From Polaromonas glacialis (GTDB lineage Bacteria > Pseudomonadota > Gammaproteobacteria > Burkholderiales > Burkholderiaceae_C): a stretch of DNA of 64,000 bases. Of the stretch, positions 9,093 through 19,494 are shown piece after piece. The notes under the pieces were generated by a model. It worked only from the letters and a program-made list of their open reading frames with translations. It searched no databases and was not told where the DNA came from. Where the stretch lies: NCBI RefSeq assembly GCF_000709345.1, contig NZ_KL448323.1, forward strand, positions 1,733,830 to 1,797,829, given 5' to 3'. How positions within the stretch are numbered: the stretch's first letter is position 1; every line of letters begins with the position of its first letter. The position numbers and the translations under genes were made by a program.

Positions 9093-10565
9093 TTAAGCCA
9101 TGAACCCAAGATTGGCCGGGTAATCCGGCCTGCCTGCCGCCGCGCCGAAATTTCTCAGATTGGGCAAGATGCCCTCTAGTTCGGCATCGGCTACGCCGAA
9201 CCATCTGGCCAGCGTAGCGGCATATTGGTCCACCGACGTGCTGGGCAGCAGGCGGCCCTGGCCAACATGCCACTGGTCCTGCGCAGCACTGGTGTTGCCC
9301 ACGCTCACCGGCGGCGGCGTGCCGTAAAAAGCCTTGCCCCTGACGGCGCCGCCGACCATCCAATGGTGGCTGCCCCAGCCGTGGTCAGAGCCGTCGCCAT
9401 TGGAGGTCAGCGTGCGGCCGAAGTCCGAGGCGGTGAAAGCCGTCACCTGGCTGGCCATACCCAGAGCCAGCGTCGCATGATAGAAGGCCGTCATCGCATC
9501 GCTGACCAAGCCCAAGTTGGTGGACTGCCGGGCAACCAGCTGGTCATGCAGGTCAAACCCGCCCAGCGAGACAAAAAACACCTGCCGCTTCAGTCCCAGG
9601 CTGCCGCGCGCCGCAATCAGGCGGGCCACCATCTTGAGCTGGTCGGACAAGGCGTTGGACGCGGGAAAACCGCTGAACGGCGCATTGCCGGCTGGAAAAC
9701 CGGCCAGTGCGTTGGTGACGATGTCTTGTGTGCCAATGGCGCGCGCCATCACACGGTTGTATTCATTTTCAAGCACATGGCTGCGGGCTTGCTGCACCAG
9801 ATGGAGCATGGCAGGATGGGCCGCGCCGGAGCCGTAAACGCTAGCACTCAGGCTGTTAATCCTGACCACGCCTTGCGTACTCACCCGGTAAGCCAGGGCG
9901 GTGTCGCCCGACAAGAACACGGCATTGCCGGTCACGGTGATACAGGTCAGAAGGGAATTTCCGGTATTGGAAGCAAGCGCCAGGTCGCCGATGTGGCCGC
10001 CCCAGCCCGTCCGGGAGCCTTCGGGCGAGGACGACTGCCAGACCGACTGCTGGTCGTTATGCGAGAACAGCTTGGGCGGCAACGGATAGGCTTTGCGGTT
10101 GGCGCTACCGTACTGCGCACGGGTCAGGGGCGTGACCAGGGGCCCGACGTTGAGCTGCACCGCCGCCCGTCCGTCGTTGAACAAGCCGGCCAGCCCGGCC
10201 ATCTCCGGATGCAGCGCATACTGTCGCCCGCCCGCCAGGGGCGTCACCGGATTGAGCAGGGTCGCCGCCAGGCTGGCCTTGCCCAGGGCGATGCCGCCGG
10301 CCGTCTGGCCCGCGCCGCCGCCCCGGATGGCGCTGTAGGCGTCGTAGCTCGGGTCGTCATAGGCCACTACTGTGTTGGCATAGTCGTTGCCGCCATAGAG
10401 GAAAACGCACACCAGGGCTTTGTAATCGGCGGCATCGAATGCAGCTGCCTCTCCCATGGCGGCAAGATTGAGCGCCAGCGGCAGTGCCGCGCCGGTCAGG
10501 GCAAGCTGACCGGCGCGGCGCAAAAAGGCGCGGCGGCTGTGGTCTTCAGGCTGGATCACATGCAT
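9093..10565 (-). CDS. DUF1501 domain-containing protein, Tat-exported
   Basis: The 490-residue protein begins with a twin-arginine-type signal (SRRAFLRRAGQLALTGAALP, about residues 10-30), so export in folded form is likely. The body matches the DUF1501 family, which belongs to the alkaline-phosphatase/sulfatase-like fold, with family segments such as VCVFLYGGNDYANTVV, LFSHNDQQSVWQ and DHGWGSHHWMVGG. A GGGAGG ribosome-binding site precedes the ATG. It sits 10 bp downstream of a DUF1800 gene. The two families are usually paired in genomes, and their joint role is not established. Confidence 0.9.
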   Translation of the reverse strand: MHVIQPEDHSRRAFLRRAGQLALTGAALPLALNLAAMGEAAAFDAADYKALVCVFLYGGNDYANTVVAYDDPSYDAYSAIRGGGAGQTAGGIALGKASLAATLLNPVTPLAGGRQYALHPEMAGLAGLFNDGRAAVQLNVGPLVTPLTRAQYGSANRKAYPLPPKLFSHNDQQSVWQSSSPEGSRTGWGGHIGDLALASNTGNSLLTCITVTGNAVFLSGDTALAYRVSTQGVVRINSLSASVYGSGAAHPAMLHLVQQARSHVLENEYNRVMARAIGTQDIVTNALAGFPAGNAPFSGFPASNALSDQLKMVARLIAARGSLGLKRQVFFVSLGGFDLHDQLVARQSTNLGLVSDAMTAFYHATLALGMASQVTAFTASDFGRTLTSNGDGSDHGWGSHHWMVGGAVRGKAFYGTPPPVSVGNTSAAQDQWHVGQGRLLPSTSVDQYAATLARWFGVADAELEGILPNLRNFGAAAGRPDYPANLGFMA

Positions 10566-10575
10566 GGCGCCTCCC

Positions 10576-12408
10576 TTATTTCTGGATCAGGTAATCGGCC
10601 GACGCCATCACCATCAGCACGGCGACAGCAACCCGATCAAGCTTTAGCGCATCGCTACCGTCCGAGGTGACGGGCCTGGCGTTAAGCACCGAAACAATCA
10701 GGTTTTGCGTGGCCGGCAACAGCGAACCGGCACATAGCACCAGGCCAAGGTGCGACACCAGTGCGGCATTGGAAGCCAGCGCCAACTCCCCGGCATAGTC
10801 CGGCTTCACATCCAGCTGGTAAATGCCGGAGCCGAGGGCGGCCTCAGGCACGTCAGGCTTGGGGCAAGAGATGCCGCCGCGAATCACCGTCTGCATGTAG
10901 TTAAGGTAGGCGCTCACCGTGGTTTCGTTGACCAACTGGAACTCGGGCGCAGGCGCCTGGGCGGCCGCCATGATGGTATTGGGCGGAACGAACCCAGGCC
11001 GGAAAAAGTTGAACACCGAAGGCGCACGCAGCGGGCTCTGGCCCAGCTGGGTGGCCGGGTTGCTGGTGTTGAAAATCTTCCAGCTGCCGGCAGCCGAAGT
11101 CACGCCGAAGCTGCGCGCCCACTGGATCAGCCGCAGCATCGGCTCGCGCAGCTTGCCAAAACCGGGATTCGCCACGCCCGGGACGCCGCGTGCCTCGGGG
11201 TCAAGCAGTATGGCCGTCCACACCGTCCGCAGGTCGCCGCGCACTCCGGCGTCGTTGCGGTTGAATCTGGCTGCAACCCGGCCGACATAAGCGGCGCTCG
11301 GATTGCTGGTGACCAGGCGCTGAATCATCTGTCGGGCAAAAAACGGCCCGGCGTTGGGATGGTTGAACAAGGTGTCGAGTGCGGTTTTCAGCGCCTCCGG
11401 GCCTGACGTGCCGGCCTCGACGGTGACACCCAGAAAAGTCGCCGCAAGGCTTGAATGCTTGCCGGCATCGAAGGACATGGGCTTGCGGGCGAAGTCCCTG
11501 GATTCGACCGTGGCGGTCTGGCCGGTGATGGTGATGCGCACCCCATCGGAGCGATCAAAGTCATAGCCGGTGAACACCCGCGCCAGGCCGGCCACGTCCG
11601 GCGGCGCATAGGTCTCGATCGGGTTGCCGCCAGCATCCCTCTTTTCGGTGCCGTCCGGGTTGAGCTGGTGCAGGCCGATGGTGAACAGCTGCATCACCTC
11701 ACGCGCATAGTTCTCGTCGGGTGTCCGGCCGCTGCTTGTGTTTTCCTTCTGATTCCCCTTGGTATTCAGGTAGTAGCCCATGGCCGGATGAAGCGTCACG
11801 TCTTCGAGCAACTGTCGGAAGTTGCCGAATGCATTTTTCACCAGCGTGTCCCAGTAGTGGGCGAAGGCATGGCTGCGCCAGCTGTATTCTGCGGTATCGA
11901 GCGATACCACGAACAGTTCGGACAGCGCCAGCGCCATCCGCTTGCGCATCGCCTCCGGGCCGCTCATCAGCTGGTTCCAGAGCATGAAATCGGCCTGGTA
12001 GGTGGTGGAGAAGTAGCGGTTGGTATCCATCAAACCGTAGCCGCGCATTTCGAGCCATTCCCAGCCAGTCTGCCCCTGCGGCGCATCCATCTGCCGCTTC
12101 AGCCAGCGGGCCTGCGTGGTTTGAAGGACATCAGTGATCTCTGCCTGGGTCGATGAAAACTGCGCCTGCTGCAGGAAGCGAGCGGCATCAATTTCGGCCG
12201 CTGTCGCAGGCTTGGCCACGTCTGCGCTGGTTTCCCCGCTGCTGACGGGACCACTGTCGGCGCCACCGCCACCGCCACATGCGGCCAGGAGTGCCGTAGC
12301 GGCCAGGGATGCCGTGGTTTTCGCCACCGGCACAGACGGGTTGGCTGCCTGTAGGTCCACATTTTGTTCGCCTTCTTTTTGTTCTGTCGCAAGCACGGCC
12401 CCCTCCAT
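10576..12408 (-). CDS. DUF1800 domain-containing protein
   Basis: The 610-residue protein has the DUF1800 family pattern: ARFLQQAQFSST near residue 80, then WNQLMSGPEAMRKRMALALSELFVVS, NYAREVMQLFTIGLHQLNPDG and LREPMLRLIQWARSFG. The N-terminus has a hydrophobic stretch ending in LLAACGGGGG near residues 35-45, a plausible lipoprotein signal although preceded by an unusually long polar leader, so the true start could be internal. It forms a two-gene operon with the DUF1501 gene downstream. The molecular function is unknown. Confidence 0.88.
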   Translation of the reverse strand: MEGAVLATEQKEGEQNVDLQAANPSVPVAKTTASLAATALLAACGGGGGADSGPVSSGETSADVAKPATAAEIDAARFLQQAQFSSTQAEITDVLQTTQARWLKRQMDAPQGQTGWEWLEMRGYGLMDTNRYFSTTYQADFMLWNQLMSGPEAMRKRMALALSELFVVSLDTAEYSWRSHAFAHYWDTLVKNAFGNFRQLLEDVTLHPAMGYYLNTKGNQKENTSSGRTPDENYAREVMQLFTIGLHQLNPDGTEKRDAGGNPIETYAPPDVAGLARVFTGYDFDRSDGVRITITGQTATVESRDFARKPMSFDAGKHSSLAATFLGVTVEAGTSGPEALKTALDTLFNHPNAGPFFARQMIQRLVTSNPSAAYVGRVAARFNRNDAGVRGDLRTVWTAILLDPEARGVPGVANPGFGKLREPMLRLIQWARSFGVTSAAGSWKIFNTSNPATQLGQSPLRAPSVFNFFRPGFVPPNTIMAAAQAPAPEFQLVNETTVSAYLNYMQTVIRGGISCPKPDVPEAALGSGIYQLDVKPDYAGELALASNAALVSHLGLVLCAGSLLPATQNLIVSVLNARPVTSDGSDALKLDRVAVAVLMVMASADYLIQK

Positions 12409-12747
12409 TTTTTTGAAAATTTCTCATCAAACGCAAGGTCTGAGGCAAATTTTCAGACTGACAGGCTCATCAGGGGACAGCGAATAGTGCGCGTTACAGG
12501 ACTTACGAAGTCCAAACTAACTACCTGCGGCAAGCTGGAGAGCCTTGAGGATTTGGCGGCGCCAGACTGTAAAAAAATTAGGCCGGCCCTAACAAGGGCG
12601 GGTAACAATGCGTGTCAGTCGCCCGGTCGGCAGAATTTCTCTTTTTTCGTCATTACCCGGATCGACACATGCATCCGGGCCTGAAGAACGCCTTTCCTCG
12701 CTGGGGCTAGCGCATTCACGCATTTCCGGGGGCTTGCTGGCTCTTTT
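12409..12747. other. Gene-free interval with an inverted repeat near the DUF1800 start
   Basis: I see no credible gene. TGAAAATTT (12414-12422) and AAATTTTCA (12447-12455) form a 9 bp inverted repeat just upstream of the DUF1800 start and could be an operator. The far end contains the terminator listed separately. Confidence 0.4.
12571..12592 (-). terminator. Rho-independent-like terminator of the 16840-12748 operon
   Basis: On the minus strand, TTAGG and CCTAA pair around a GCCGG loop and are followed by seven T. It lies about 155 bp downstream of the last gene of the minus-strand operon. The stem is short, so strength is uncertain. Confidence 0.45.
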
Positions 12748-13878
12748 TCATTGGCTCCCAGCGTAGGCCGCCACGAACCGGCGGTCGATGCGGTCTTTCC
12801 AGCGCCAGACCCAGGCGCCTTCGACGCTGAGCCCGCCCCACACGGCAATCGCATGGCGACTGCCGCACGACAGCAGGTTGAGCGTGCGCTGTTGCGGCGG
12901 ATAGGATTTAAGGGGCTGGCCCTGCCAGGCGGCGCGCAGGTTGGCCAGCAGCGGCGGGCCGGCGCGCACCGCGTACACGCCGCTTCGCGCATGCGGCGCA
13001 TCGACGCGGCTGGCCACGTCGCCGGCGGCAAACACCGGCGGATGGCTGGTGCTTTGCTGAAAGGCGTTGACCGCCACAAAGCCGGCCTCGTCCAGCGCCA
13101 GGCCGCTGCCGGCCAGCCAGGCCGGCGCCTGGGCGCCCAGGGCCAGCAGCGGCAAATCACATGCTAGATGCCGGCCGTTACCCAGCTTGATGCCGCCCGC
13201 GTCCAGGCCGACGCAGGCTTCTGGCAGCACTTCGATCCGCAGGCGCTGCAAGGCCCGGGCAATTCGCCGCTGCACGCCGGCCGGGTAACTGGCGCCCGGC
13301 GCCTGTGCGCCGCTCAGCAGCGTCACCCGGCTGCCCGGCGCGGACGACGGGCCTGCCAGCGCATGGGCAGCGGCCATGGCCAGTTCCAGCCCCGCAGCGC
13401 CCGCGCCGACCACTGCCAGGTGCATTTTTTGCTGCTGCGCCATCGCCGCCACCCGGGGCCAGAGCTGGCCGAAGGCTTCGATGGGCCGCACAAACAGCGC
13501 ATGCTCCCGGGCGCCCGGCATCTGCGCCTCGATCTTCTCGCGGTCCATGACCGGGCCGGTGTTCAGGCTCAGCCAGTCGTAGCCCACGGTTTCACCATTG
13601 GCGAGGGTGACGGTTTTTGCGTCGGCATCCATGACCACGCCACGGCTCGGGATGTAGCGCGCGCCGCAGCGGGCCAGCAGCCCTTCGAGCGGAATCACGC
13701 ACTCATCGAGCGCGTAGTGGCCCGCCACAAAGCCCGGCACCATGCCGGAATAAAGCTGGCGCGGATAAGGCGCGATGACCGTGATATTCAGGTCGGCCGG
13801 CCGGCTCTGCGCCAGGCCGTTCAGCACATGCACGTGGGCATGGCCAGCGCCCAGCAGGGCCAGATGCTTCAGGCTCAT
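12748..13878 (-). CDS. Pyridine nucleotide-disulfide oxidoreductase family protein of the SelD-associated (TIGR03169-like) type
   Basis: The 376-residue flavoprotein resembles type II NADH dehydrogenases. An FAD-binding ALLGAGHAHVHVL motif lies at residues 5-17, a second dinucleotide-binding LAVVGAGAAGLELAMA motif near residue 150, and VFAAGDVASR near the C-terminus. The GAGHAHV motif and overall pattern match the family that is often fused to the N-terminus of, or encoded next to, selenide water dikinase (from memory, TIGR03169). The start chosen is the ATG at 13878, which overlaps the stop of the DUF3047 gene (ATGA); upstream codons do not look like family sequence. Its substrate is not known. 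A SelD homologue lies about 28 kb away in this window. Confidence 0.82.
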   Translation of the reverse strand: MSLKHLALLGAGHAHVHVLNGLAQSRPADLNITVIAPYPRQLYSGMVPGFVAGHYALDECVIPLEGLLARCGARYIPSRGVVMDADAKTVTLANGETVGYDWLSLNTGPVMDREKIEAQMPGAREHALFVRPIEAFGQLWPRVAAMAQQQKMHLAVVGAGAAGLELAMAAAHALAGPSSAPGSRVTLLSGAQAPGASYPAGVQRRIARALQRLRIEVLPEACVGLDAGGIKLGNGRHLACDLPLLALGAQAPAWLAGSGLALDEAGFVAVNAFQQSTSHPPVFAAGDVASRVDAPHARSGVYAVRAGPPLLANLRAAWQGQPLKSYPPQQRTLNLLSCGSRHAIAVWGGLSVEGAWVWRWKDRIDRRFVAAYAGSQ

Positions 13879-14675
13879 GGCGACAGCGTGACATCGCCGA
13901 CATAGCCCAGGCTCTGGCCGGCGGTGTTGTCCGAGTCGGCGCCCACCAGCAAGCCCTGCAGGGGCGGCAGGGTCGCCGCTTCCTTGCCGAAGGCGCGGTG
14001 GAAGTCGGCCGCCAGGTCCTGCGTGTGCGCCACCCACTGGCCGAGATGCTGCTCGCCGCTGTCCACCACGATCATGCGCATGCGGTGCGTGAAGGCGTTG
14101 TCAAGCAGGGTTCCGGGCGGCAATCTGGCGTCCCAGACATAGCACAGGGTGGCGGCCGGCAGGTTTTCGCCGCTCATCGAACGGGCGGCGCGCAACAGGT
14201 TGCGCTCGACGAAACCGAGCTGCTCCAGCGGCATGTCGAACAGGGCGCAGACCTTGAGCGGGGTGTCGTCGCCAGCCCGCTGCCGCAGGTCGGTGCCGTA
14301 CAGCGGCTGGTCCAGGCGCCAGCGCCAGCGCAGTTTCACGCCAGGTGCCAGCGCAAAGTCGTGCAGGTCATGCACCAGGTTTGCATAGGAATGGTCGGTC
14401 TGCACCCGCAGCACCGGGTGGCCGTCGAGGGGCACCATCTCGAAGCGGGTCAGCGGCTTGGTGGACTTGGGCAGGCCGACCACGCGCCAGGGGGGCGGCG
14501 GCACGGCAGCGCTGGCGGACGAAAAAGGGTGAAGATTCGCTGCTGTCGCTGTCGCCGCCACTGCCGAATCTTCAGCAAATACCGGGTTTGCGCACAGCCA
14601 CAGGGCGCTGGCAGCTATAAAAAGCATAGTGCAACGAAAAGAGGGCAAGCGCCTTGTGGCGCGATGAAGTCGCAT
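13875..14675 (-). CDS. DUF3047 domain-containing exported protein
   Basis: The 266-residue protein starts with a signal peptide (hydrophobic TMLFIAASALWLCANPVFA, residues 16-34), so it is probably periplasmic. The mature part matches DUF3047, with VLRVQTDHSYANLVHDL, LRWRWRLDQPL, LCYVWDARLPPGTLLDNAF and a GLLVGADSDNTAGQSLGYVGDV C-terminus. The ATG at 14675 is used because it lies two bases after the upstream stop and directly before the signal. It overlaps the next gene by 4 bp. DUF3047 has no established function. Confidence 0.82.
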   Translation of the reverse strand: MRLHRATRRLPSFRCTMLFIAASALWLCANPVFAEDSAVAATATAANLHPFSSASAAVPPPPWRVVGLPKSTKPLTRFEMVPLDGHPVLRVQTDHSYANLVHDLHDFALAPGVKLRWRWRLDQPLYGTDLRQRAGDDTPLKVCALFDMPLEQLGFVERNLLRAARSMSGENLPAATLCYVWDARLPPGTLLDNAFTHRMRMIVVDSGEQHLGQWVAHTQDLAADFHRAFGKEAATLPPLQGLLVGADSDNTAGQSLGYVGDVTLSP

Positions 14676-14677
14676 GG

Positions 14678-16840
14678 TCAGGTTCGTTTCCAGTCGTGGT
14701 ATTTGCGCACCCATTCGAGCAAGCGCCGGGGCTGGTGCGCCCGCTTCCATTCGCCGGCCGCATACTTGTTGGCTTCCGACAGCGTCGGGTAAGTGTGCAG
14801 GGTCGAGAGTATCTTGTTCAGCCCCAGCCCGTGCCGCATGGCCAGAACATACTCGGCCAGCAGGTCGCCGGCGTGGGTGCCGACGATGGTGACACCCAGG
14901 ATTTTGTCCTTGCCCGGCATGGTCAGCACCTTGACGAAACCGCGCGCCTCGCTGTCGGCAATGGCGCGGTCCAGGTCGTCGATGCTGTATTTCGTGACCT
15001 CAAAGGCCACGCCTTTTTCCTTTGCCTCCTGCTCGTTCAGCCCGACGTGGGCGACTTCCGGGTCGATGAAGGTGGTCCACGGAATCACCGAATAATCGGC
15101 CTTGAACAGCTTGAACTCGCCAAACAGCGCATTGACCGCCGCGTACCACGCCTGATGCGCCGCCACATGCGTCAGCTGGTAAGGCCCGGCAACATCGCCG
15201 GCCGCGTAGATATTGGGGTAGATCGTCTGCAGATAGTCGTTGGTCGGCACCGTGCGCTCGGTGGAAATTCCGAGTTCCTCCAGGCCGTAGCCGCTCAGCC
15301 GCGCCGAGCGGCCGACGGCGCAGATCAGCTGGTCGAACTCGATGCGCGTTTCCAGGCCCTGGTGCGCGACGACCAGGGTTTTGACGCCGCCCGCGTTGTC
15401 GCAGCGCAGCGCCTGGTGGCTGGTCAGCACCTGCACGCCGTCGGCAGCCAGCGCCTCTCTGGCGAGTTCAGACACTTCCTCGTCCTCACGCCCCAGCAGG
15501 CGCGGCGCCATTTCCACCTGCGTGACCTGCGCGCCCAGCCGCGCAAAGGCCTGCGCCAGTTCGCAGCCAATCGGCCCGCCGCCCAGCACCACCAGGCGGC
15601 GCGGCACGCTCTCAAACTGGGCAAAGGCGTCCCACAGCGTGTCGCTGGTGACATAGCCCACATCGTCCAGCCCCGGCAGCGGCGGCACGAAAGGCCGGGC
15701 GCCGGCGGCAATCACGATGCTGCGCGTGCTCAAGCGCTGCGTGCCGCCGCCGTTCAGCGCAATCTCCACCGTCCACGGGTTGACGATGCGGGCGTGGCCC
15801 TGCAGCACCTCGACGCCCAGGCCGCTGTAGCGCTCCACGCTGTCGTGCGGCGCGATGGCGCTGATCACGTCATGCACCCGCTGCATCACGGCCTTGAAAC
15901 TGAAAGACGGTGTGATGTCGCTCAAACCGTACTGGGCGCCGTGCCGCATCTGGTGCGCCAGCCTGGCGCTGCGGATCAGCGCCTTGGACGGCACGCAGCC
16001 GTAGTTCAGGCAGTCGCCGCCCATCTTGTGTACCTCAACCAGCGTCACCCTGGCCTTGACCACGGCGGCGATGTAGGCCGACACCAGCCCGCCCGCACCG
16101 GCGCCAATCACGATGAGGTTGCGGTCGAAACTTGACGGGCGCACGGACTTCCAGCGCGCATAGACCTTGCGGCGCTTGAAAAACCCCAGCACCTTGCTGA
16201 CCGCCAGCGGCAGCAAGCCCAGCAGCACGAAGGAGCCGATCAGCCCAGGGGACAAAATCGACTGCAGCGAGTCGATTTTGGCGATCTGGGTGCCCGCATT
16301 CACATAGGCCACGGTGCCGGCGAACATGCCCAGCTGGCTGACCCAGAAGTAAGTCCAGGTCCTGATGCGCGTCAAGCCCATCAGCAGGTTGAGCGCAAAA
16401 AACGGCACGACCGGGATCAGCCGCAGCGAGAAAAGATAGAACGCGCCTTCACGTTCAATGCCCTTGTTGACCTCGTCCAGGCGCCGGCCAAAGCGCGCCT
16501 GAATCGCGTCCCGCAGCAAATAGCGCGCCGCCAGCATGGCCAGCGTGGCCCCGATGGTCGAGGCCAGCGACACCACCACCGTGCCCCAGACCAGCCCAAA
16601 ACTGGCGCCGCCGGCCAGCGTCAAAATGGCGGCACCCGGCAGGGACAGCGCCGTGACGGCCACGTAAACTGCAAAAAACACCAGCGTCACCATCACTGGC
16701 CGTTCATTGAACAGCACCGTGAACGAGGCCTGGCTGTCCTTGATGAAGGCCAGGCTGAAATAGCGGCCCAGGTCCAGCACAAAAAAAGCGGCGATGCCGG
16801 CCAGCAACAGCGCGGCGATCAGAAGTTTGCGTGGATTCAC
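14678..16840 (-). CDS. TVP38/TMEM64-like membrane domain fused to a flavoprotein disulfide reductase
   Basis: This 720-residue fusion starts at GTG 16840, preceded by AAGGA. Residues 1-215 contain several membrane helices and a TVP38/TMEM64 (DedA-like) core with LPGAAILTLAGGASFG and LRLIPVVPFFALN. Residues 235-700 are a class I disulfide reductase: FAD motif VIGAGAGGLVSAY, redox pair GGDCLNYGCVPSKAL, NAD(P)H motif VVLGGGPIGCELA, second FAD motif NIYAAGDVAGPYQLTH, and a dimerisation domain ending in HTYPTLSEA. The active site resembles dihydrolipoamide dehydrogenase and mercuric reductase, but there is no N-terminal metal-binding CxxC domain. It is the first gene of a three-gene operon. Confidence 0.88.
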   Translation of the reverse strand: MNPRKLLIAALLLAGIAAFFVLDLGRYFSLAFIKDSQASFTVLFNERPVMVTLVFFAVYVAVTALSLPGAAILTLAGGASFGLVWGTVVVSLASTIGATLAMLAARYLLRDAIQARFGRRLDEVNKGIEREGAFYLFSLRLIPVVPFFALNLLMGLTRIRTWTYFWVSQLGMFAGTVAYVNAGTQIAKIDSLQSILSPGLIGSFVLLGLLPLAVSKVLGFFKRRKVYARWKSVRPSSFDRNLIVIGAGAGGLVSAYIAAVVKARVTLVEVHKMGGDCLNYGCVPSKALIRSARLAHQMRHGAQYGLSDITPSFSFKAVMQRVHDVISAIAPHDSVERYSGLGVEVLQGHARIVNPWTVEIALNGGGTQRLSTRSIVIAAGARPFVPPLPGLDDVGYVTSDTLWDAFAQFESVPRRLVVLGGGPIGCELAQAFARLGAQVTQVEMAPRLLGREDEEVSELAREALAADGVQVLTSHQALRCDNAGGVKTLVVAHQGLETRIEFDQLICAVGRSARLSGYGLEELGISTERTVPTNDYLQTIYPNIYAAGDVAGPYQLTHVAAHQAWYAAVNALFGEFKLFKADYSVIPWTTFIDPEVAHVGLNEQEAKEKGVAFEVTKYSIDDLDRAIADSEARGFVKVLTMPGKDKILGVTIVGTHAGDLLAEYVLAMRHGLGLNKILSTLHTYPTLSEANKYAAGEWKRAHQPRRLLEWVRKYHDWKRT

Positions 16841-17359
16841 GGGGGTCCTTGGGTTTGTTCTTCTGGTTGAGTTGGACCGGCGCCGTAATTCTTACAAAAA
16901 AAAAGCCGAGCGCCCTGTAAGAAAGACCGCCGTCCCCCGACCAATACGACACCCATTAGCCGGTCGGTGTCAAGCGAACATAAAAATTCATGGCGGCGCC
17001 AGCCGCCTGTCTTCAATCCATCCTTTTTTTCAAGCTGTTTACAGTTGCCAACCGCGTCCGTTTCTTCAATTCATGGCTGCGACGAATCGCACCAGACACC
17101 CATCGGGATCAAGCGAGCGGCAGTAACACTGCCTGTCGCCCTGGCGGCTTGGCCGCCCCAGAAGAACGTTGGTGCCGAAACGTGTCCAATGGTTGATCAC
17201 AGATCCGTGGCTACCGACATATCGGCTCCAATCCATTGATGGCTCACGTTGCGGGCGATCCGCTTTACTGCAAACGGGTGACGGTGGCACGCCATCCCAT
17301 TCAGACCCATCGGCTGTGACTCCAGTCGCATTCCCGGGCTTGACGGCCACCGTCAAATA
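16841..17359. other. Gene-free interval between two minus-strand genes
   Basis: No convincing gene on either strand. A minus-strand open stretch ends with a segment (YCRSLDPDG near 17100) that weakly resembles the end of a VOC-fold protein, but the rest of that frame has no such pattern. The IS110 element's left boundary must lie in this interval; IS110 elements usually lack terminal inverted repeats, so I cannot place it. Confidence 0.35.
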
Positions 17360-18373
17360 TCATGCGAAGCAGCGCGTCACATCGAATGGTCTGCCTTCCT
17401 TCAGCATGTGATAGCACGCCCTTGCCAATTTGTGGGCAAGGGCCTTGATCGCAACTACATTGTTGGTCTTTGCCTTCTTTCTCTCGTAGGACCGTTTCGC
17501 CTCAGCATTGAGACGCATCGCATAGACGGCAGCCTCCACAAACGCCCAGGCCAGGTACTTGTTACCATTCTTTGTATTGCCTTGGCCCTTCTTCTTGCCG
17601 TTGCTGGTGTGCACGCTATCAACGCAGCGCGCGTAAGACGCAAAGTTGCCAGCAGCTTTGAAGCGATCAATCGGGCCTGTCTCCAGCAGGATGGTGGTTG
17701 CCAGCACTTTGCCAATACCCGGCACGCTGGTGAGCAGTGTGTAGTCTGGACGCGCCTTCATGTCTGCCAGGAGTCGCTTCTCTAGGAGGTCAATCTGCTC
17801 GGAAAGAGTCGTGATCACCGCCACGTTGGTTTTGATTGCCAGTGCCACATCCGCAGCCAACGGCATTGCATCAACCTTCTGCGCTGTCAGCTGCTTGACC
17901 TGATTGCTTGTAATGCGCGAACCATTTTGACGGGCCGTGATGTTTTCGACTGCCAGGATGTGCGTGGTACGGCTGCGCACCAACTGCATGCGTTTCCTGG
18001 CCAGATCGCGTATCGCGCGGTGTTCGGGTTCCAGTATGGTTCCTGTCGGCAATATTCCCAGGCGCAGCAAATGCGCAAGGTAGCGTGCATCGGCTTCATC
18101 GCCGCTGTGCTTGAGACCTTCGTATTTCCTGATCGCTGTTGTATGGGCTAGATACACCGTGAAGCCCGCCTCTTTGAGCCCGTCCACCAGCCAGTACCAA
18201 TTGAAGGTGGACTCGACAACGATCCCTGCCAACTCTGTCCGCCAAGGTTTAATCAGCCCAATGATCTTTGCAAGATCATTGGGTAAGCGTTTCTCGGCCA
18301 CAACGTGATCTTGCTCGTCGAGCACCGACACCACGCTATTGTTCGAATGAAGGTCAATTCCGCAGTATTTCAT
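17360..18373 (-). CDS. IS110-family transposase
   Basis: The 337-residue protein matches IS110-type transposases. An N-terminal RuvC-like DEDD domain begins YCGIDLHSNNSVV, with VVESTFNWYWLVDGL near residue 55 and KHSGDEADARYLAHLLR near residue 90. A C-terminal transposase_20 domain has LLTSVPGIGKVLATTILLETG near residue 215 and GKKKGQGNTKNGNKYLAWAFVEAA. It is full length and intact. Family members move through a circular intermediate guided by a bridge RNA; I could not identify the RNA or the element ends. It lies immediately upstream of the arsenosugar-type operon. Confidence 0.93.
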   Translation of the reverse strand: MKYCGIDLHSNNSVVSVLDEQDHVVAEKRLPNDLAKIIGLIKPWRTELAGIVVESTFNWYWLVDGLKEAGFTVYLAHTTAIRKYEGLKHSGDEADARYLAHLLRLGILPTGTILEPEHRAIRDLARKRMQLVRSRTTHILAVENITARQNGSRITSNQVKQLTAQKVDAMPLAADVALAIKTNVAVITTLSEQIDLLEKRLLADMKARPDYTLLTSVPGIGKVLATTILLETGPIDRFKAAGNFASYARCVDSVHTSNGKKKGQGNTKNGNKYLAWAFVEAAVYAMRLNAEAKRSYERKKAKTNNVVAIKALAHKLARACYHMLKEGRPFDVTRCFA

Positions 18374-18584
18374 CTCAGCCTCCTGGTTGGTTAAAGCAAG
18401 TTTGCAAGCTCACTTTAGTTCCACCACCTGCCTCAGGGGCAGGATGCCGGCTAGATGATTTTCAAAAGGGCTTCAGCCAGGGGCAACGCCGCTTTCTACA
18501 GAATTCATCCAGAATCTAGCGTTCACGGCCAGTGGCATGGCCGAAGCCGTCAATCAGTCTAACTTCAAGAAAGAACCCATCAGC

Positions 18585-19463
<879 letters not shown>

Positions 19464-19494
19464 ACTTTTTGGCCGCGCAGCGACCTATTGATGT

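Noticed and set aside
14654..16135. A 493-codon plus-strand frame opposite the flavoprotein fusion
   Set aside because: It is a shadow of the disulfide reductase gene with no motifs.
17066..17356. A VOC-like (glyoxalase fold) gene fragment next to IS110
   Set aside because: Only about ten residues (YCRSLDPDG) look similar, and the rest of the frame has no family pattern. This is too weak to call.
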